Source: Microvirga sp. ACRRW (GTDB lineage: Bacteria > Pseudomonadota > Alphaproteobacteria > Rhizobiales > Beijerinckiaceae). Taken from it: 64,000 nucleotides of DNA. The stretch is from positions 186,001 through 250,000 of the forward strand of contig NZ_JAKRNJ010000002.1 of assembly GCF_022346925.1 (NCBI RefSeq), read 5' to 3'. Shown here one piece after another: positions 9,801 to 16,977 of the stretch; within the stretch, counting starts at the first letter, position 1; each line of letters starts with the position of its first letter. The position numbers were made by a program, and so were the translations under genes. A model generated the notes under the pieces. That model ran no database searches, was not told the origin of the DNA, and saw only the letters and a program-made list of their open reading frames with translations.

Positions 9801-11345
9801 ATTCTGAGAGTTGTATCCATGAATGCGCGCAGCAGTCGCCAGGTTATCGACTGTGATCGTTTCCACATTCCAGTCGAGTTCGATCTTTTTAAAATTCTCG
9901 ATCGTTTTTCCGCTGAGATCGATGGTCTTACCGATCAGAGACAGAATGTTGGAGCCACCACCGCCATCCAGGGTGAGAACGGAGGCTATCTGGCTTGCGC
10001 TTATAGCAATCGTATCACTGTCATCCGTGCCGCGAATGACTTCAATGCCGGTGAACTTGGAAAAATTCGTCAGCTTGAAGGTATTGCCGCTTCCGCTCTT
10101 CAGCTGGAGCGTGTCGCGTCCGGCGCTGCCGTCGAGCTTGTCGCCGATATTGATGCTGGCCGCATCCGCACTGAAGATTTCATTGGCATCGGCTTCGCCA
10201 ACGATATTGTCGGCACCGTTAGTGAGTTCAATGGGAACTGCAACAGCGACCTCGACTTTGGACGACGAGTAACGGCCGCCCTTGTCTTCGAGTGCAATCT
10301 CGATCTCGAAGTTGGCGGCATAACCCGGCATCGTATGAGTGCTCTTGAAAGCAAGCGCATGAAGGAGCTTTTGGACAAGATCGGGCGCGGCAGAATCGTA
10401 CAGATCGATTACAAGGCGCCAGCTCTTATAATTTGAGGCGATCCTGCCGATGGTCACGCCATCGACGACGATTTCGCTATCAATGCTCATTCCACCGCGA
10501 AGAGACACTTCCGTGTTCGGCACTATCAGAAATTCGCCGCCCCAAGGTATTCCGGCAAGAAAGACATCGGGGCAGGAGATGTACAGGGCATTCAGATCCG
10601 TATCGTTCGTGCCGACGGAAGCATTCAGGCCTTTGTCGAGGATAACCGTTTCACCACCGGCAATGCTGAAGCTGTCACCCTCGAAACCGTTCATCGTCGG
10701 TGCCGCATCGAAAGTCGCGCGTCCGCTTTTATCGGTGATCTTATCGATGCCCCTGTCGAAATAAGCCTTACGCTCCGCATCGCTCAGATCATGACTCGTG
10801 ATGATCAGATGATCGTCGAGCGATGCATAGCCGTAAATGACTTCGGCGAGGGCAATATCGTCGGTGACGATCGTCGTTCCGTCCTCATGCATGAGGTCGA
10901 CCCACTCGAACCCGGTGATGGTTTTCCCCACAAGATTATAGGACCAGTCCGTAAGCTGCAGAGAATCCTCGCCCTCACCCCCATCCAGCGTTAGGACATC
11001 CCGCATCTGATTAGACCCGATGAAGATCCAATCTTGCAGGTCAGATCCAAGGATGACCTCAACACTCTCGAACTTATTGAACTTGTAAATGTGATAGACA
11101 TTGAAGGCGCCGGTCGTGGTCCCGGTCACCTGGAGCGTATCGATGCCGCCACCGCCGAGAATCTCGTCGCCATAGTCGATGTCTCCAGGATTCGCGGTGA
11201 AGATCTCGGCTTCATCCGTGCCGGCAATCTTGTCGAGCCCAGGCGTCAGCACCGTGATCGTCGCCGTCAGGCTCGGCAGGAACTCGCTTTCCGCAATGAG
11301 CTTCTTCGAGGCGGATAGCTTGGAGAACCGTAGGCTCTTAGACAT
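6876..11345 (-). CDS. large RTX-type secreted calcium-binding protein with three composite modules and a cadherin-like domain
   Basis: Encodes 1489 residues with no Sec signal. Three homologous modules of about 330 residues cover 36-371, 376-705 and 712-1042. Each opens with a GxDxIxG...GDxLxGxxGxDTLQL stretch, carries LIITS-x2-LSD-x-E-R and RGIDKITDKSG in the middle, and closes with L-x-ALTY and ITLTDxGG. A cadherin-like domain follows (about 1054-1153), then RTX nonapeptides (about 1158-1390, for example GGNDTLDGG and GGNDVLYGG), and a C-terminal domain ending DDFFAI as in type I secretion substrates. It is therefore expected to be exported by a type I system and to fold on binding extracellular calcium. 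No T1SS genes are nearby. GC content is visibly lower than in the housekeeping genes, suggesting transfer. Adhesion is a guess. Confidence 0.88.
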   Translation of the reverse strand: MSKSLRFSKLSASKKLIAESEFLPSLTATITVLTPGLDKIAGTDEAEIFTANPGDIDYGDEILGGGGIDTLQVTGTTTGAFNVYHIYKFNKFESVEVILGSDLQDWIFIGSNQMRDVLTLDGGEGEDSLQLTDWSYNLVGKTITGFEWVDLMHEDGTTIVTDDIALAEVIYGYASLDDHLIITSHDLSDAERKAYFDRGIDKITDKSGRATFDAAPTMNGFEGDSFSIAGGETVILDKGLNASVGTNDTDLNALYISCPDVFLAGIPWGGEFLIVPNTEVSLRGGMSIDSEIVVDGVTIGRIASNYKSWRLVIDLYDSAAPDLVQKLLHALAFKSTHTMPGYAANFEIEIALEDKGGRYSSSKVEVAVAVPIELTNGADNIVGEADANEIFSADAASINIGDKLDGSAGRDTLQLKSGSGNTFKLTNFSKFTGIEVIRGTDDSDTIAISASQIASVLTLDGGGGSNILSLIGKTIDLSGKTIENFKKIELDWNVETITVDNLATAARIHGYNSQNDHLIITSDNLSDEEREAYFLRGIDKITDKSGYTTSAVRPNLENLDEGRIYVTPGGTILIDQDSDASLGMEGMDIARLEVWASYTVADSILGIQETEGEIYIGGETAAGRQVIVDREIIGLIKPDSDQWYLNIEFIEGAPRAKIEKLIRALTYSNTSTDPYRSVEDLVFINITDKGGREDIIQIDVSVTPAGYKAMTIGYDNMVGTGADEKFVAANDQIGSGDTLDGGGGNDVLQLSGGGVFELRYMAVLKGIETIRGSTEIDTIYVSDDHLLDVKVIEGGGPSADDILVIRGDRPGGADLRNKTITGFKSIVLQGPMTIRANDLATAKLIQGYGEVGHTLFLTDVVLSAEDRLALHRQGIETIFAANVAGGPLVPSQHNSPVVDKLYGDRVHMIEGKSVFLDAGRNATLAVDDGLLKRMSVDVMLTGEQPDRLGIDTSGKVTLSDGFKPGSIVRVEGIAIGTLGIGATGYSFSIEFNASATPERVQELLRALTYTTIAGAISTSRNVKITLTDAGERTTEVELMIDPPTSEEPEESNEAPTSLDLVGRSVRENAASGTRIGDLSATDPEGGSLTYEILRGDGTWGNSDGRFEIDGDELKVAHGARLDYETQAAHTVTIRVTDEGGLSTQKTFTIAVTDVSPEQFNGTPGNDSLVSGDGDDILDGKAGADTMVGGAGDDVYHVDDVGDVIIDISGDDTVLTTVNYVAHEGIETIISGIGAVRLTGNAGNNAIEANDHANVISGLGGDDRLYGEGGNDTLDGGSGNDMLNGGSGRDRMIGGSGNDIYHVDTKGDVIVEAKNGGTDLVYSAISYTLGATLEHLVGTGKGAISLTGNNLANGLLGNNAKNTIKGGAGNDTVNGGGGNDVLYGGSGKDAFVFNTKPSARTNKDLIKDWNPKDDVIHLENQVFTALKAGKLAKGSFVLGAKAKDKNDFVGYDKTTGDLWYDANGSGKGGQVVFANIGRNKKIAHDDFFAI
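8220..11240 (-). repeat. three tandem composite modules inside the RTX gene (about 1 kb each)
   Basis: Module 1 is 10233-11240, module 2 is 9231-10220 and module 3 is 8220-9212. Modules 1 and 2 are clearly the closest pair: both carry DHLIITS, LSD-x-ER and the run RGIDKITDKSG. Module 3 is more diverged (RQGIETIFAANVAGG) but keeps the order of elements. The sequences are diverged enough that these are protein-level repeats rather than recent DNA duplications. Confidence 0.7.
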
Positions 11346-11545
11346 CGGATAAAGGCCTTTGAAACAGGGCTGACGGGCTGTCAGGCGCGGAAGGTCTTTA
11401 TTCTTAAAGAAACTTTATAATATTTCAAGTTTGAGTGTCGTAGAGACAGTTCCTAGGTTGCTTCTGTTAGTAAGTGCAGCCTCTCTGCTTAGAAAAGGGC
11501 CTTACCTAGGGGCAGATAGAATTGGGTTGCTCCAGGCACCATGAG
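11346..11545 (-). promoter_or_regulatory. leader/promoter region of the RTX gene
   Basis: About 200 bases upstream of the RTX start. It contains an AT-rich block (11391-11440) with a perfect inverted repeat TCTTTA-TTCT-TAAAGA (11395-11410) and a second, CTGAC-GGGCT-GTCAG (11370-11384), nearer the start. The start codon follows the palindrome AAAGGCCTTT (11351-11360). This is a plausible site of regulation, but no known operator is recognised. Confidence 0.3.
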
Positions 11546-11586
11546 CGCCGTTCAGGCCGCTCCTCCTGGGTGCGGCCTGAACGGCG
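11546..11586 (-). terminator. strong stem-loop downstream of the kynureninase-like gene
   Basis: A 15-bp perfect stem CGCCGTTCAGGCCGC (11546-11560) pairs with its complement at 11572-11586 around an 11-base loop. It lies 33 bases past the reverse-strand stop at 11619. There is no T-tract after it, so it may be Rho-assisted or protect the 3' end of the transcript. Confidence 0.65.
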
Positions 11587-11618
11587 GAAGGTGCAGCACT
11601 CACCTTTAAGAGTACTTA

Positions 11619-12812
11619 TCAGGGCCCTGATGACGCGCCCGCAGGAAGGGACTCAAGGGTGCCTGCCTCGTTGAGGCGCTGTACCATTTCCTCAATCTCT
11701 TCCTCTGTCTGGTAGAGACCGAAGCCGATCCGCAGCCGCTGGCCGCGCACGTCGGTGACGACGCGTAGTTGTTGGAGGTCACGATAGAGGGTTTGGGCGG
11801 TGGGCATCTCAAAAGTCAGGAAGTTGCCGCGGCGCATCTCGTCCTCGGGAACGACGAGCTTGGCTTGATGGAAGATGTGGCTGTCCGCGATGCGCCTTAG
11901 AAAGCTCTGCTGAAGGGCCTTGGCATGGGCATGGATGATGGCAGGGGTGATGCCCTCATGCGCAAGCCAGCGCATCACCGCGTTGAAGCGGTAGAGGCCC
12001 GACGGATCGAAGGTTGCGCCCATGAAACGCCAGCCATCGGTGCTGTAGCCGACTTGGTCCTGCCTGGCGTTCGCGAGATTGCCGAATGCTGCGTACCAGC
12101 CGGTGTCGCGAGGGCGCAAACCCCATCCTGGCGGGCAATGCATGAAGCAGGCGCCTTCGCCCGCCATGGCGTATTTGTAGCCGCCCGCAATGTAGAAGGC
12201 GCGATCCGCGATGGTGCCGAGATCCGTCGCGCGCGCCATGAAGCCGTGATAGCCGTCGACGACCACCATGGCATCGCTGCTGACGGCTTCCACGAGCCTG
12301 CGCACATCAGCGGCAAAGCCTGAGTTGAAGAAGACCTGGCTGACGAAGACGAGATCGTAATCAGCGCTCGCGGCGGAGCAGAACCGATCCTCGAAACTCG
12401 CAAAAGGCTCCACCGGAACGCGCGTGACGGCGACGGTCTTGTCTTCTTCCAGACGTGCGATCTGTCTGGTAAAGGAGTGGAACTCGCCGTCCGAGGTCAG
12501 GATGCGGATCGGCCTGTCAACAGGAAAGCAGGAGAGGATACGCTTGAGAAATTCGTGCGTGTTCGGCGCAACGGCGATGGTGGCTGGATTGGGGAGATTG
12601 ATGTGCCGCGCCGCATGCGCGCGGAATTCATCGAGCACGGGGCCGAGGACATGCTCCCACTTGTCGTCGATGAGACGCGCCGCATCGTCCCAGGCTTGCA
12701 GATGCGCCTCGCGCGTCACGTCAGGCCAGGGATGGTGGCTATGCGCCGCGAAATGCAGGCGCTCAGGCGCGGCGTTGAGAAAACGAGAGAAGTGGGAACG
12801 CAAATCGAGCAT
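11619..12812 (-). CDS. kynU: kynureninase-like class V PLP enzyme
   Basis: Encodes 397 residues of the fold-type I, class V aminotransferase group. The PLP lysine is probably Lys213 in AGGYKYAMAGEG, and Asp186 in VVVDGYHG is the expected partner of the PLP ring nitrogen. Kynureninase cleaves kynurenine to anthranilate and alanine (or 3-hydroxykynurenine to 3-hydroxyanthranilate). The gene follows tryptophan 2,3-dioxygenase by 18 bases on the same strand, which is the main reason for the kynureninase call; from sequence alone a broader class V enzyme is possible. No arylformamidase gene, needed for the intervening step, is present in the window. Confidence 0.75.
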   Translation of the reverse strand: MLDLRSHFSRFLNAAPERLHFAAHSHHPWPDVTREAHLQAWDDAARLIDDKWEHVLGPVLDEFRAHAARHINLPNPATIAVAPNTHEFLKRILSCFPVDRPIRILTSDGEFHSFTRQIARLEEDKTVAVTRVPVEPFASFEDRFCSAASADYDLVFVSQVFFNSGFAADVRRLVEAVSSDAMVVVDGYHGFMARATDLGTIADRAFYIAGGYKYAMAGEGACFMHCPPGWGLRPRDTGWYAAFGNLANARQDQVGYSTDGWRFMGATFDPSGLYRFNAVMRWLAHEGITPAIIHAHAKALQQSFLRRIADSHIFHQAKLVVPEDEMRRGNFLTFEMPTAQTLYRDLQQLRVVTDVRGQRLRIGFGLYQTEEEIEEMVQRLNEAGTLESLPAGASSGP

Positions 12813-12830
12813 GGAACGCCTCGGTGAAGA

Positions 12831-13658
12831 TCACAGATTGCCGCGCACGGACCAGAGCTCGGGAAAGAAATAGCGCTCCAGCGCCTTACGCAAGTAGGTC
12901 ACGCCCGTGCTGCCGCCGGTGCCGCGCCGCATGCCGATGATGCGCTCCACGGTTTTCATGTGGCGGAAGCGCCATTGCTGGAACGAATCTTCCAGATCGA
13001 CCAATTCTTCCGCGAGTTCGTAGAGATCGAAATGCTCGCCGGAATGGCGATAGATATCCTCCCACACGGCCTCGACGCCGGGATGCGCGGTGTAGGGCTG
13101 CGTCACGTCGCGGGTGAGAACCTCTTCGGGCACGAAATAGCCGCGCCGGGCAAGCAGGCGAAGCGCCTCGTCGTAAATGCTCGGCGCGCGATAGGCGGCT
13201 TCCAACTGATTTGCGATATCGCCTCGGTGCCGGTGCGGCGCCATCTTGAGCTCGTCCTTCGCACCGAGCTTGAACTCGATGAGGCGGTATTGCCAGGACT
13301 GGAAGCCCGATGAGCGGCCGAGCGCTGGACGGAAGCTGAGATAATCGGACGGCGTCATGGTGGAGAGAACCGTCCAGGCCTGGATCAGCTGCTCCTGGAT
13401 TCGGTTGATGCGCGCCGTGCATTTGAAGGCGGGCCGCAATTCGTCTGCGCGCAGATGGGCGAGGGCGGTGTCGAGTTCGCGGTTCAACAGCTTGAGCCAC
13501 AGCTCCATCACCTGATGGATGGTGATGAAGAGCAATTCGTCATGCTCGTTCGTCAGGGGCTTCTGGGTCGAGAGCAGAGTATCGAGCTGGAGATAGTCTC
13601 CATAGCTCATGCCTTCCGTGAAATCGGTGTGAATGCCTTCCGTATTGTCGGCTGCCAT
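12831..13658 (-). CDS. kynA: tryptophan 2,3-dioxygenase
   Basis: Encodes 275 residues, the usual length for bacterial TDO, when started at the ATG at 13658, which has a good AAGGAGG 7 bases upstream; a longer in-frame reading upstream lacks this. It opens the indole ring of L-tryptophan to N-formylkynurenine using heme iron. Family landmarks are ITIHQVMELWLKLLNREL (His48 region, substrate pocket), the probable heme ligand His233 in WRFRHMKTVERIIG, and the GTGGSTGVTYL loop near 247-256 that closes over the substrate. It is the first gene of a two-gene operon with the kynureninase-like gene. Confidence 0.95.
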   Translation of the reverse strand: MAADNTEGIHTDFTEGMSYGDYLQLDTLLSTQKPLTNEHDELLFITIHQVMELWLKLLNRELDTALAHLRADELRPAFKCTARINRIQEQLIQAWTVLSTMTPSDYLSFRPALGRSSGFQSWQYRLIEFKLGAKDELKMAPHRHRGDIANQLEAAYRAPSIYDEALRLLARRGYFVPEEVLTRDVTQPYTAHPGVEAVWEDIYRHSGEHFDLYELAEELVDLEDSFQQWRFRHMKTVERIIGMRRGTGGSTGVTYLRKALERYFFPELWSVRGNL

Positions 13659-13829
13659 ATTGCCCTCCTTCGTCGCCGTAAACGCCTGAATCTCTTGTTT
13701 TCTCAGGGTGTCGGGGAGGGAAATAGGGCCGAGGCGAACAATGTCACGAGGGAAGGGCTGTGGAATTGGCATTCGGCTCCCAAGAGGCTAGGTTGCGTGC
13801 CGATTTAGACCTCCTGGAGAACCTTACCC

Positions 13830-14072
13830 ATGGCCGACGCGCTTCCCGACCGCCTGTCTACCAACCCGAACAGCCCCTATTACAACGAGGAGCTTCTGGC
13901 CAAGGGCGTAGGCATCCGCTTCAACGGGGTCGAGAAGACCAACGTGGACGAGTATTGCGTCAGCGAGGGCTGGGTCCGCGTGATCGCGGGCAATGCCAAG
14001 GACCGCTTCGGCAATGCCATGACCATGAAGCTCAAGGGCAAGGTCGAGCCCTACTTGCAATCCACGGACTAA
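13830..14072 (+). CDS. DUF3297 family protein
   Basis: Encodes an 80-residue soluble protein matching the conserved DUF3297 pattern, with PDRLSTNPNSPYYNEELL at the start, GIRFNGVEKTNVDEYCVSEG in the middle and MTMKLKGKVEPY at the end. A Shine-Dalgarno GGAG lies about 10 bases before the ATG. The family is common in Proteobacteria and has no established function. It is transcribed alone, divergent from the kyn operon and convergent with the glyoxalase gene. Confidence 0.85.
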   Translation: MADALPDRLSTNPNSPYYNEELLAKGVGIRFNGVEKTNVDEYCVSEGWVRVIAGNAKDRFGNAMTMKLKGKVEPYLQSTD

Positions 14073-14101
14073 GCCTCAGCGATTGTTGCCGCCAAAGACA
14101 G

Positions 14102-14126
14102 CCGGGTCGGAGCGTTGCCGACCCGG
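14102..14126. terminator. terminator between DUF3297 and VOC genes
   Basis: A 9-bp perfect stem CCGGGTCGG (14102-14110) pairs with CCGACCCGG (14118-14126) around 7 bases. It lies between two convergent stop codons (14072 forward, 14138 reverse) and probably serves both, though there is little T-tract. Confidence 0.65.
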
Positions 14127-14137
14127 TCTGCTCATAT

Positions 14138-14923
14138 TCAATCCCGCGAAGCCTTGCGCGGGCCGACGAGGCCGAACATGGCGCCTTGAGGATCGCTGGC
14201 GACGATGATGTAGACGCCGCCCGGAACTTCGGCGGGGCCGTAATGGATCATACCGCCATTGCCGGACACGGCACTTGCGGCGCGGTCGATGTCATCGACG
14301 CCGAAATAGAAGGTCCATGCCGGGGGAGGGCCGTCCTCCGTCCTGTTCATCATTGCGCCGATGGTTTGGCCGTGATGGTCGATGAACTGGTAATCGCCCA
14401 TGGCGCCCATCGGCATCGCATCGCCCTTTGTCCAGCCGAACAGGCTTGAATAGAACGCCAGCGCCGCTGTCTGCTCCTTGGCGGAAAGCTCGTTCCAATG
14501 GCAGTGCCCGAGCTTGGATTGGGAGAAGGACGGGCTTGTTTCTTCCGATTCACCGCGCATCACGTAGAAAGCGACACCTTGCGGGTCTGCCATCATCGCC
14601 ATCCGGCCGACGCTGGGAATGTCGGTGGGCGGCATATACTGCGCGCCACCGGCCTTCATGATGTTCTCTACCGTCGCATCCACATCGTCGACGCCAACAT
14701 AGCCAAGCCAGCATGGACGCATGCATGACTTCTCGGCACCCTCGCGGAGCTTCATGAAGCCCGCAACATCCACGCCGTTGACAGCAAAGTTGTTGTAGTC
14801 GTGGGACGCCCCCTCCATCGGCCGGGCCTGCCATCCGAGGACGGCGCCGTAGAAGCGAGAAGCAGCATCGGTGTCGGTCGTCAGAAGTTCGTACCAGATG
14901 AAATCGCCATGCCGGTTGGCCAT
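14138..14923 (-). CDS. two-domain VOC (glyoxalase/bleomycin-resistance) family protein
   Basis: Encodes 261 residues with two tandem vicinal-oxygen-chelate domains, about 1-120 (FIWYELLTTDTDAASRFYG to VAFYVMRGE) and about 130-261 (GHCHWNELSAKEQTAALAFY to AMFGLVGPR). Both carry the beta-alpha-beta-beta-beta pattern with W-x-E-L and a terminal DPQGAxFxL strand. Such two-domain proteins are often annotated as 27-kDa antigen or hydroxylase-like, and the reaction is usually unknown. The gene follows the DUF1428 gene by 10 bases on the same strand and is thus probably controlled through the palindrome at 15346. Confidence 0.88.
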   Translation of the reverse strand: MANRHGDFIWYELLTTDTDAASRFYGAVLGWQARPMEGASHDYNNFAVNGVDVAGFMKLREGAEKSCMRPCWLGYVGVDDVDATVENIMKAGGAQYMPPTDIPSVGRMAMMADPQGVAFYVMRGESEETSPSFSQSKLGHCHWNELSAKEQTAALAFYSSLFGWTKGDAMPMGAMGDYQFIDHHGQTIGAMMNRTEDGPPPAWTFYFGVDDIDRAASAVSGNGGMIHYGPAEVPGGVYIIVASDPQGAMFGLVGPRKASRD

Positions 14924-14933
14924 GTCACACCTC

Positions 14934-15287
14934 TCAGACGTCGAGGATCGGCATGAAGCCGCCGAAGATCATGCGCATGCCGTCGAAGGGCATCTTCTCG
15001 CCCATGGCCTTCATGCGCGGATCGGTCATGATCTTCTCGTTGGCGGCGTCGCGCACTTCCTTCGAGGGATACTCGATCCAGCTGAACACGACGATCTCGT
15101 CGTCCTTGGCCTTCACGGCCATGCGGAAATCCGTGACCTTGCCGTTCGGCACATCGTCGCCCCAGCATTCCACCATGCGGGTTGCGCCGAACTCCTTGAA
15201 CAACGGTGCAGCCTCAGCCGCGTGCTTGCGATAGGCTTCCTTCTCGCTGGCAGGCACGGCCAACACGAATCCGTCCACGTAGCTCAT
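14934..15287 (-). CDS. DUF1428 family protein
   Basis: Encodes 117 residues that fit the DUF1428 (YbaA-like) alpha/beta ferredoxin fold: MSYVDGFVLAVPASEKEAYR at the start, EFGATRMVECWGDDVPNGKV and VVFSWIEYPSKEVRD in the middle, and DGMRMIFGGF near the end. Function is unestablished; dimeric ferredoxin-like folds of this type often bind small molecules. It is the first gene of a two-gene operon with the VOC protein, transcribed divergently from the MarR gene. Confidence 0.9.
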   Translation of the reverse strand: MSYVDGFVLAVPASEKEAYRKHAAEAAPLFKEFGATRMVECWGDDVPNGKVTDFRMAVKAKDDEIVVFSWIEYPSKEVRDAANEKIMTDPRMKAMGEKMPFDGMRMIFGGFMPILDV

Positions 15288-15345
15288 CGGTCTTCTCCCT
15301 AAGGCCCCGTTCAGACAAGTCTGACGATTGTTCTTGCTTTTTTAC

Positions 15346-15357
15346 GTTGATATCAAC
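15346..15357. promoter_or_regulatory. perfect palindrome GTTGATATCAAC, probable MarR operator
   Basis: A perfect 12-base palindrome sits 12 bases before the MarR start and 58 bases before the divergent DUF1428 start. MarR-family operators are commonly palindromes of this size built on TTGAT/ATCAA half sites. Its position would allow autorepression and control of the divergent operon. No repressor binding can be shown from sequence. Confidence 0.6.
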
Positions 15358-15368
15358 ATAATATCTTC

Positions 15369-15845
15369 ATGTCAAACGGCCGAGATTCCTTCGAGACGAC
15401 GCTTCATATCCGCGACGCTTGCCTGTGCCTGCATGCCCAGCGGGCAGCGCGGACGCTCTCTCGGCTGTTCGATGAGGCTTTTCAGTCCCTTGGGATCACG
15501 TCCGGCCAATTCTCCCTGCTGAATGCTCTCAACCGTCCCAAGCCGCCGAGCATCGGGTCGGTCGCGCAATTGCTGGCGATGGACCGCACGACGCTGACCG
15601 CTGCCCTGAAGCCGCTTGAGCGCGACGGTCTCGTGAAGGTTTCGGTTGACCCGGACGACCGTCGCAGCAGGCTTCTCCACCTCAGCGAGAAAGGGCGAGG
15701 CCTGCTGGCCTCGGCGGTGCCGATCTGGCGCGGCCTTCATGCCGACATCGAGGCTGAACTGTCGGAAGTCGAGCCGGATTCCTTACGCGGCGCATTGAAC
15801 AGCCTGTCCCAAGCCAAGCCCCTGCGGGAACGGGCCCCGGCCTGA
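15369..15845 (+). CDS. MarR family transcriptional regulator
   Basis: Encodes 158 residues with the MarR architecture: an N-terminal dimerisation helix, a winged helix-turn-helix at about 40-110 (GQFSLLNALN, SVAQLLAMDRTTLTAAL, LVKVSVDPDDRRSRLLHLSEKG) and C-terminal dimer helices. The DPDDRRSR wing motif is diagnostic. The divergent VOC/DUF1428 operon and the intervening palindrome suggest it is a local repressor of those genes, responding to an unknown small molecule. A Cys-rich N-terminus (CLCLHAQ) could give redox sensitivity as in OhrR, but this is speculative. Confidence 0.92.
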   Translation: MSNGRDSFETTLHIRDACLCLHAQRAARTLSRLFDEAFQSLGITSGQFSLLNALNRPKPPSIGSVAQLLAMDRTTLTAALKPLERDGLVKVSVDPDDRRSRLLHLSEKGRGLLASAVPIWRGLHADIEAELSEVEPDSLRGALNSLSQAKPLRERAPA

Positions 15846-15976
15846 TGCGGAAGAGGGCAGGCCGCCCGCCCGCCTCTTCATCTCGCCCCGAAGACTGGAC
15901 GCGGAGCCCGAGCGCCCAAGTTTTAAGGCAAGCTTGTCCGCCGGGGACCTTCGTCCCCGAGAAAGGCTTGTCCTGC

Positions 15977-16282
15977 ATGCTCTTGCGTAGAGTCTCCCGG
16001 CCGATTCCGGCCATTGCCGCCGTAACGGCCTTTCTTCTCGCGTCTCAGGCGATGGCTCATAGCTGGTATCCGTTCTGGTGCTGCGACGATCACGATTGCC
16101 GTGAGCTTTTCGCGACGAAGGGCGAGACAGTTACCGAGACGAAGGACGGTTACCGGCTCTGGGACGGGCGCTTCATCGGGCGCGAAGACAGTAAGCCCTC
16201 GCCTGACCGGCATTTTCACTTGTGCGAAGAGCAGACCACGCGGGCGATTATTTGCTTCTTCGTGCCTCAAGGGGAATCGTGA
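15977..16282 (+). CDS. small secreted cysteine-rich protein, unknown function
   Basis: Encodes 101 residues from the ATG at 15977. A longer reading from 15845 is open but would place the signal peptide inside the protein. Residues 1-26 form a signal peptide ending SQAMA, followed by HSWYPFWCCDDHDCREL. A later cysteine pair lies in FHLCEEQTT and IICFFVPQ. Similar short proteins with a W-Y-P-x2-CC-x3-DC start are widespread in Hyphomicrobiales, with no known role to my knowledge. The stop overlaps the start of the next gene by one base, implying an operon. Confidence 0.75.
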   Translation: MLLRRVSRPIPAIAAVTAFLLASQAMAHSWYPFWCCDDHDCRELFATKGETVTETKDGYRLWDGRFIGREDSKPSPDRHFHLCEEQTTRAIICFFVPQGES

Positions 16283-16977
16283 TGGCGATCCGCAGCACAG
16301 CCTTCATCTGCGCAGCGTTTCTTGCGGGCATGGCTTCGTGGACGGGGCCTGCCCGGTCGCAGATCCTGCCGCATCCCGCCTTTGCCGATGCGATAACTCC
16401 GCCGGGTTTTCCCTCCATCGGCAAATGGATGCTGACCGCGCAAGGCATACCATCGGACTGGCTCGGCGAAATCTATCGGGGCAAGATCCTGCGCGAGCCG
16501 ATCAACGTCATCATCGTCGATGACGCCGCCATCAACCGGTCGGATGCCGTCGCGCGCCTGATCGCATCGGCGCGGCAGGCAGGCTATCCCATCCGCCTCG
16601 GACACTCCGTCGGCTATCAAGGTATGATCGGCGGGCAGCTCTATTCGCAGTTGCCCAAGGGCTGGGACGATGCCTTCTCGAACGAGATATTCGAGCTCAG
16701 CAACAATCACGGCCGTATCTTCGGGCCGCATCTCGTGGGGCAAACTTACCTCTTCACGGCGGCCTTCAGCCGTGAGCGGGTCGATCCCTTCCGCTGGCCC
16801 GGACACCGGTTCGCGTCCTTCAATCAGGCGCGGGACGATTTTGCCGAGAGGATGAGCCGGAACACCGCCTACAAGGTGATCGGCTCCGTCAGCCTCGACA
16901 ATGCGCTCATGGACAACCCCAAGCTCACGACTGGAGATCACGACGGCACTGCGATCGTCTTGCGCAATGGTCCTTAA
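16282..16977 (+). CDS. secreted protein, unknown function
   Basis: Encodes 231 residues from the ATG at 16282, which overlaps the preceding stop. A signal peptide covers about 1-26 (ending GPARSQ). The mature part has an alpha/beta pattern, with a strand PINVIIVDD then a helix SDAVARLIASARQAGY, GHSVGYQGMIGGQLYSQLP, and RIFGPHLVGQTYLFTAAFSRE. This faintly resembles LssY C-terminal domains in rhythm, but I would not assign it. It is probably periplasmic and co-expressed with the small Cys-rich protein before it. Its 3' end overlaps the convergent dehydratase gene by 4 bases. Confidence 0.7.
   Translation: MAIRSTAFICAAFLAGMASWTGPARSQILPHPAFADAITPPGFPSIGKWMLTAQGIPSDWLGEIYRGKILREPINVIIVDDAAINRSDAVARLIASARQAGYPIRLGHSVGYQGMIGGQLYSQLPKGWDDAFSNEIFELSNNHGRIFGPHLVGQTYLFTAAFSRERVDPFRWPGHRFASFNQARDDFAERMSRNTAYKVIGSVSLDNALMDNPKLTTGDHDGTAIVLRNGP

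Noticed and set aside
8859-10436. Long forward open frame opposite the RTX gene
   Set aside because: It is antisense to the RTX coding sequence; its translation has no family pattern and the codon bias belongs to the reverse strand.
1007-11345. Contact-dependent inhibition or toxin locus
   Set aside because: The surface proteins lack a two-partner transporter, a toxic C-terminal domain or an immunity gene.
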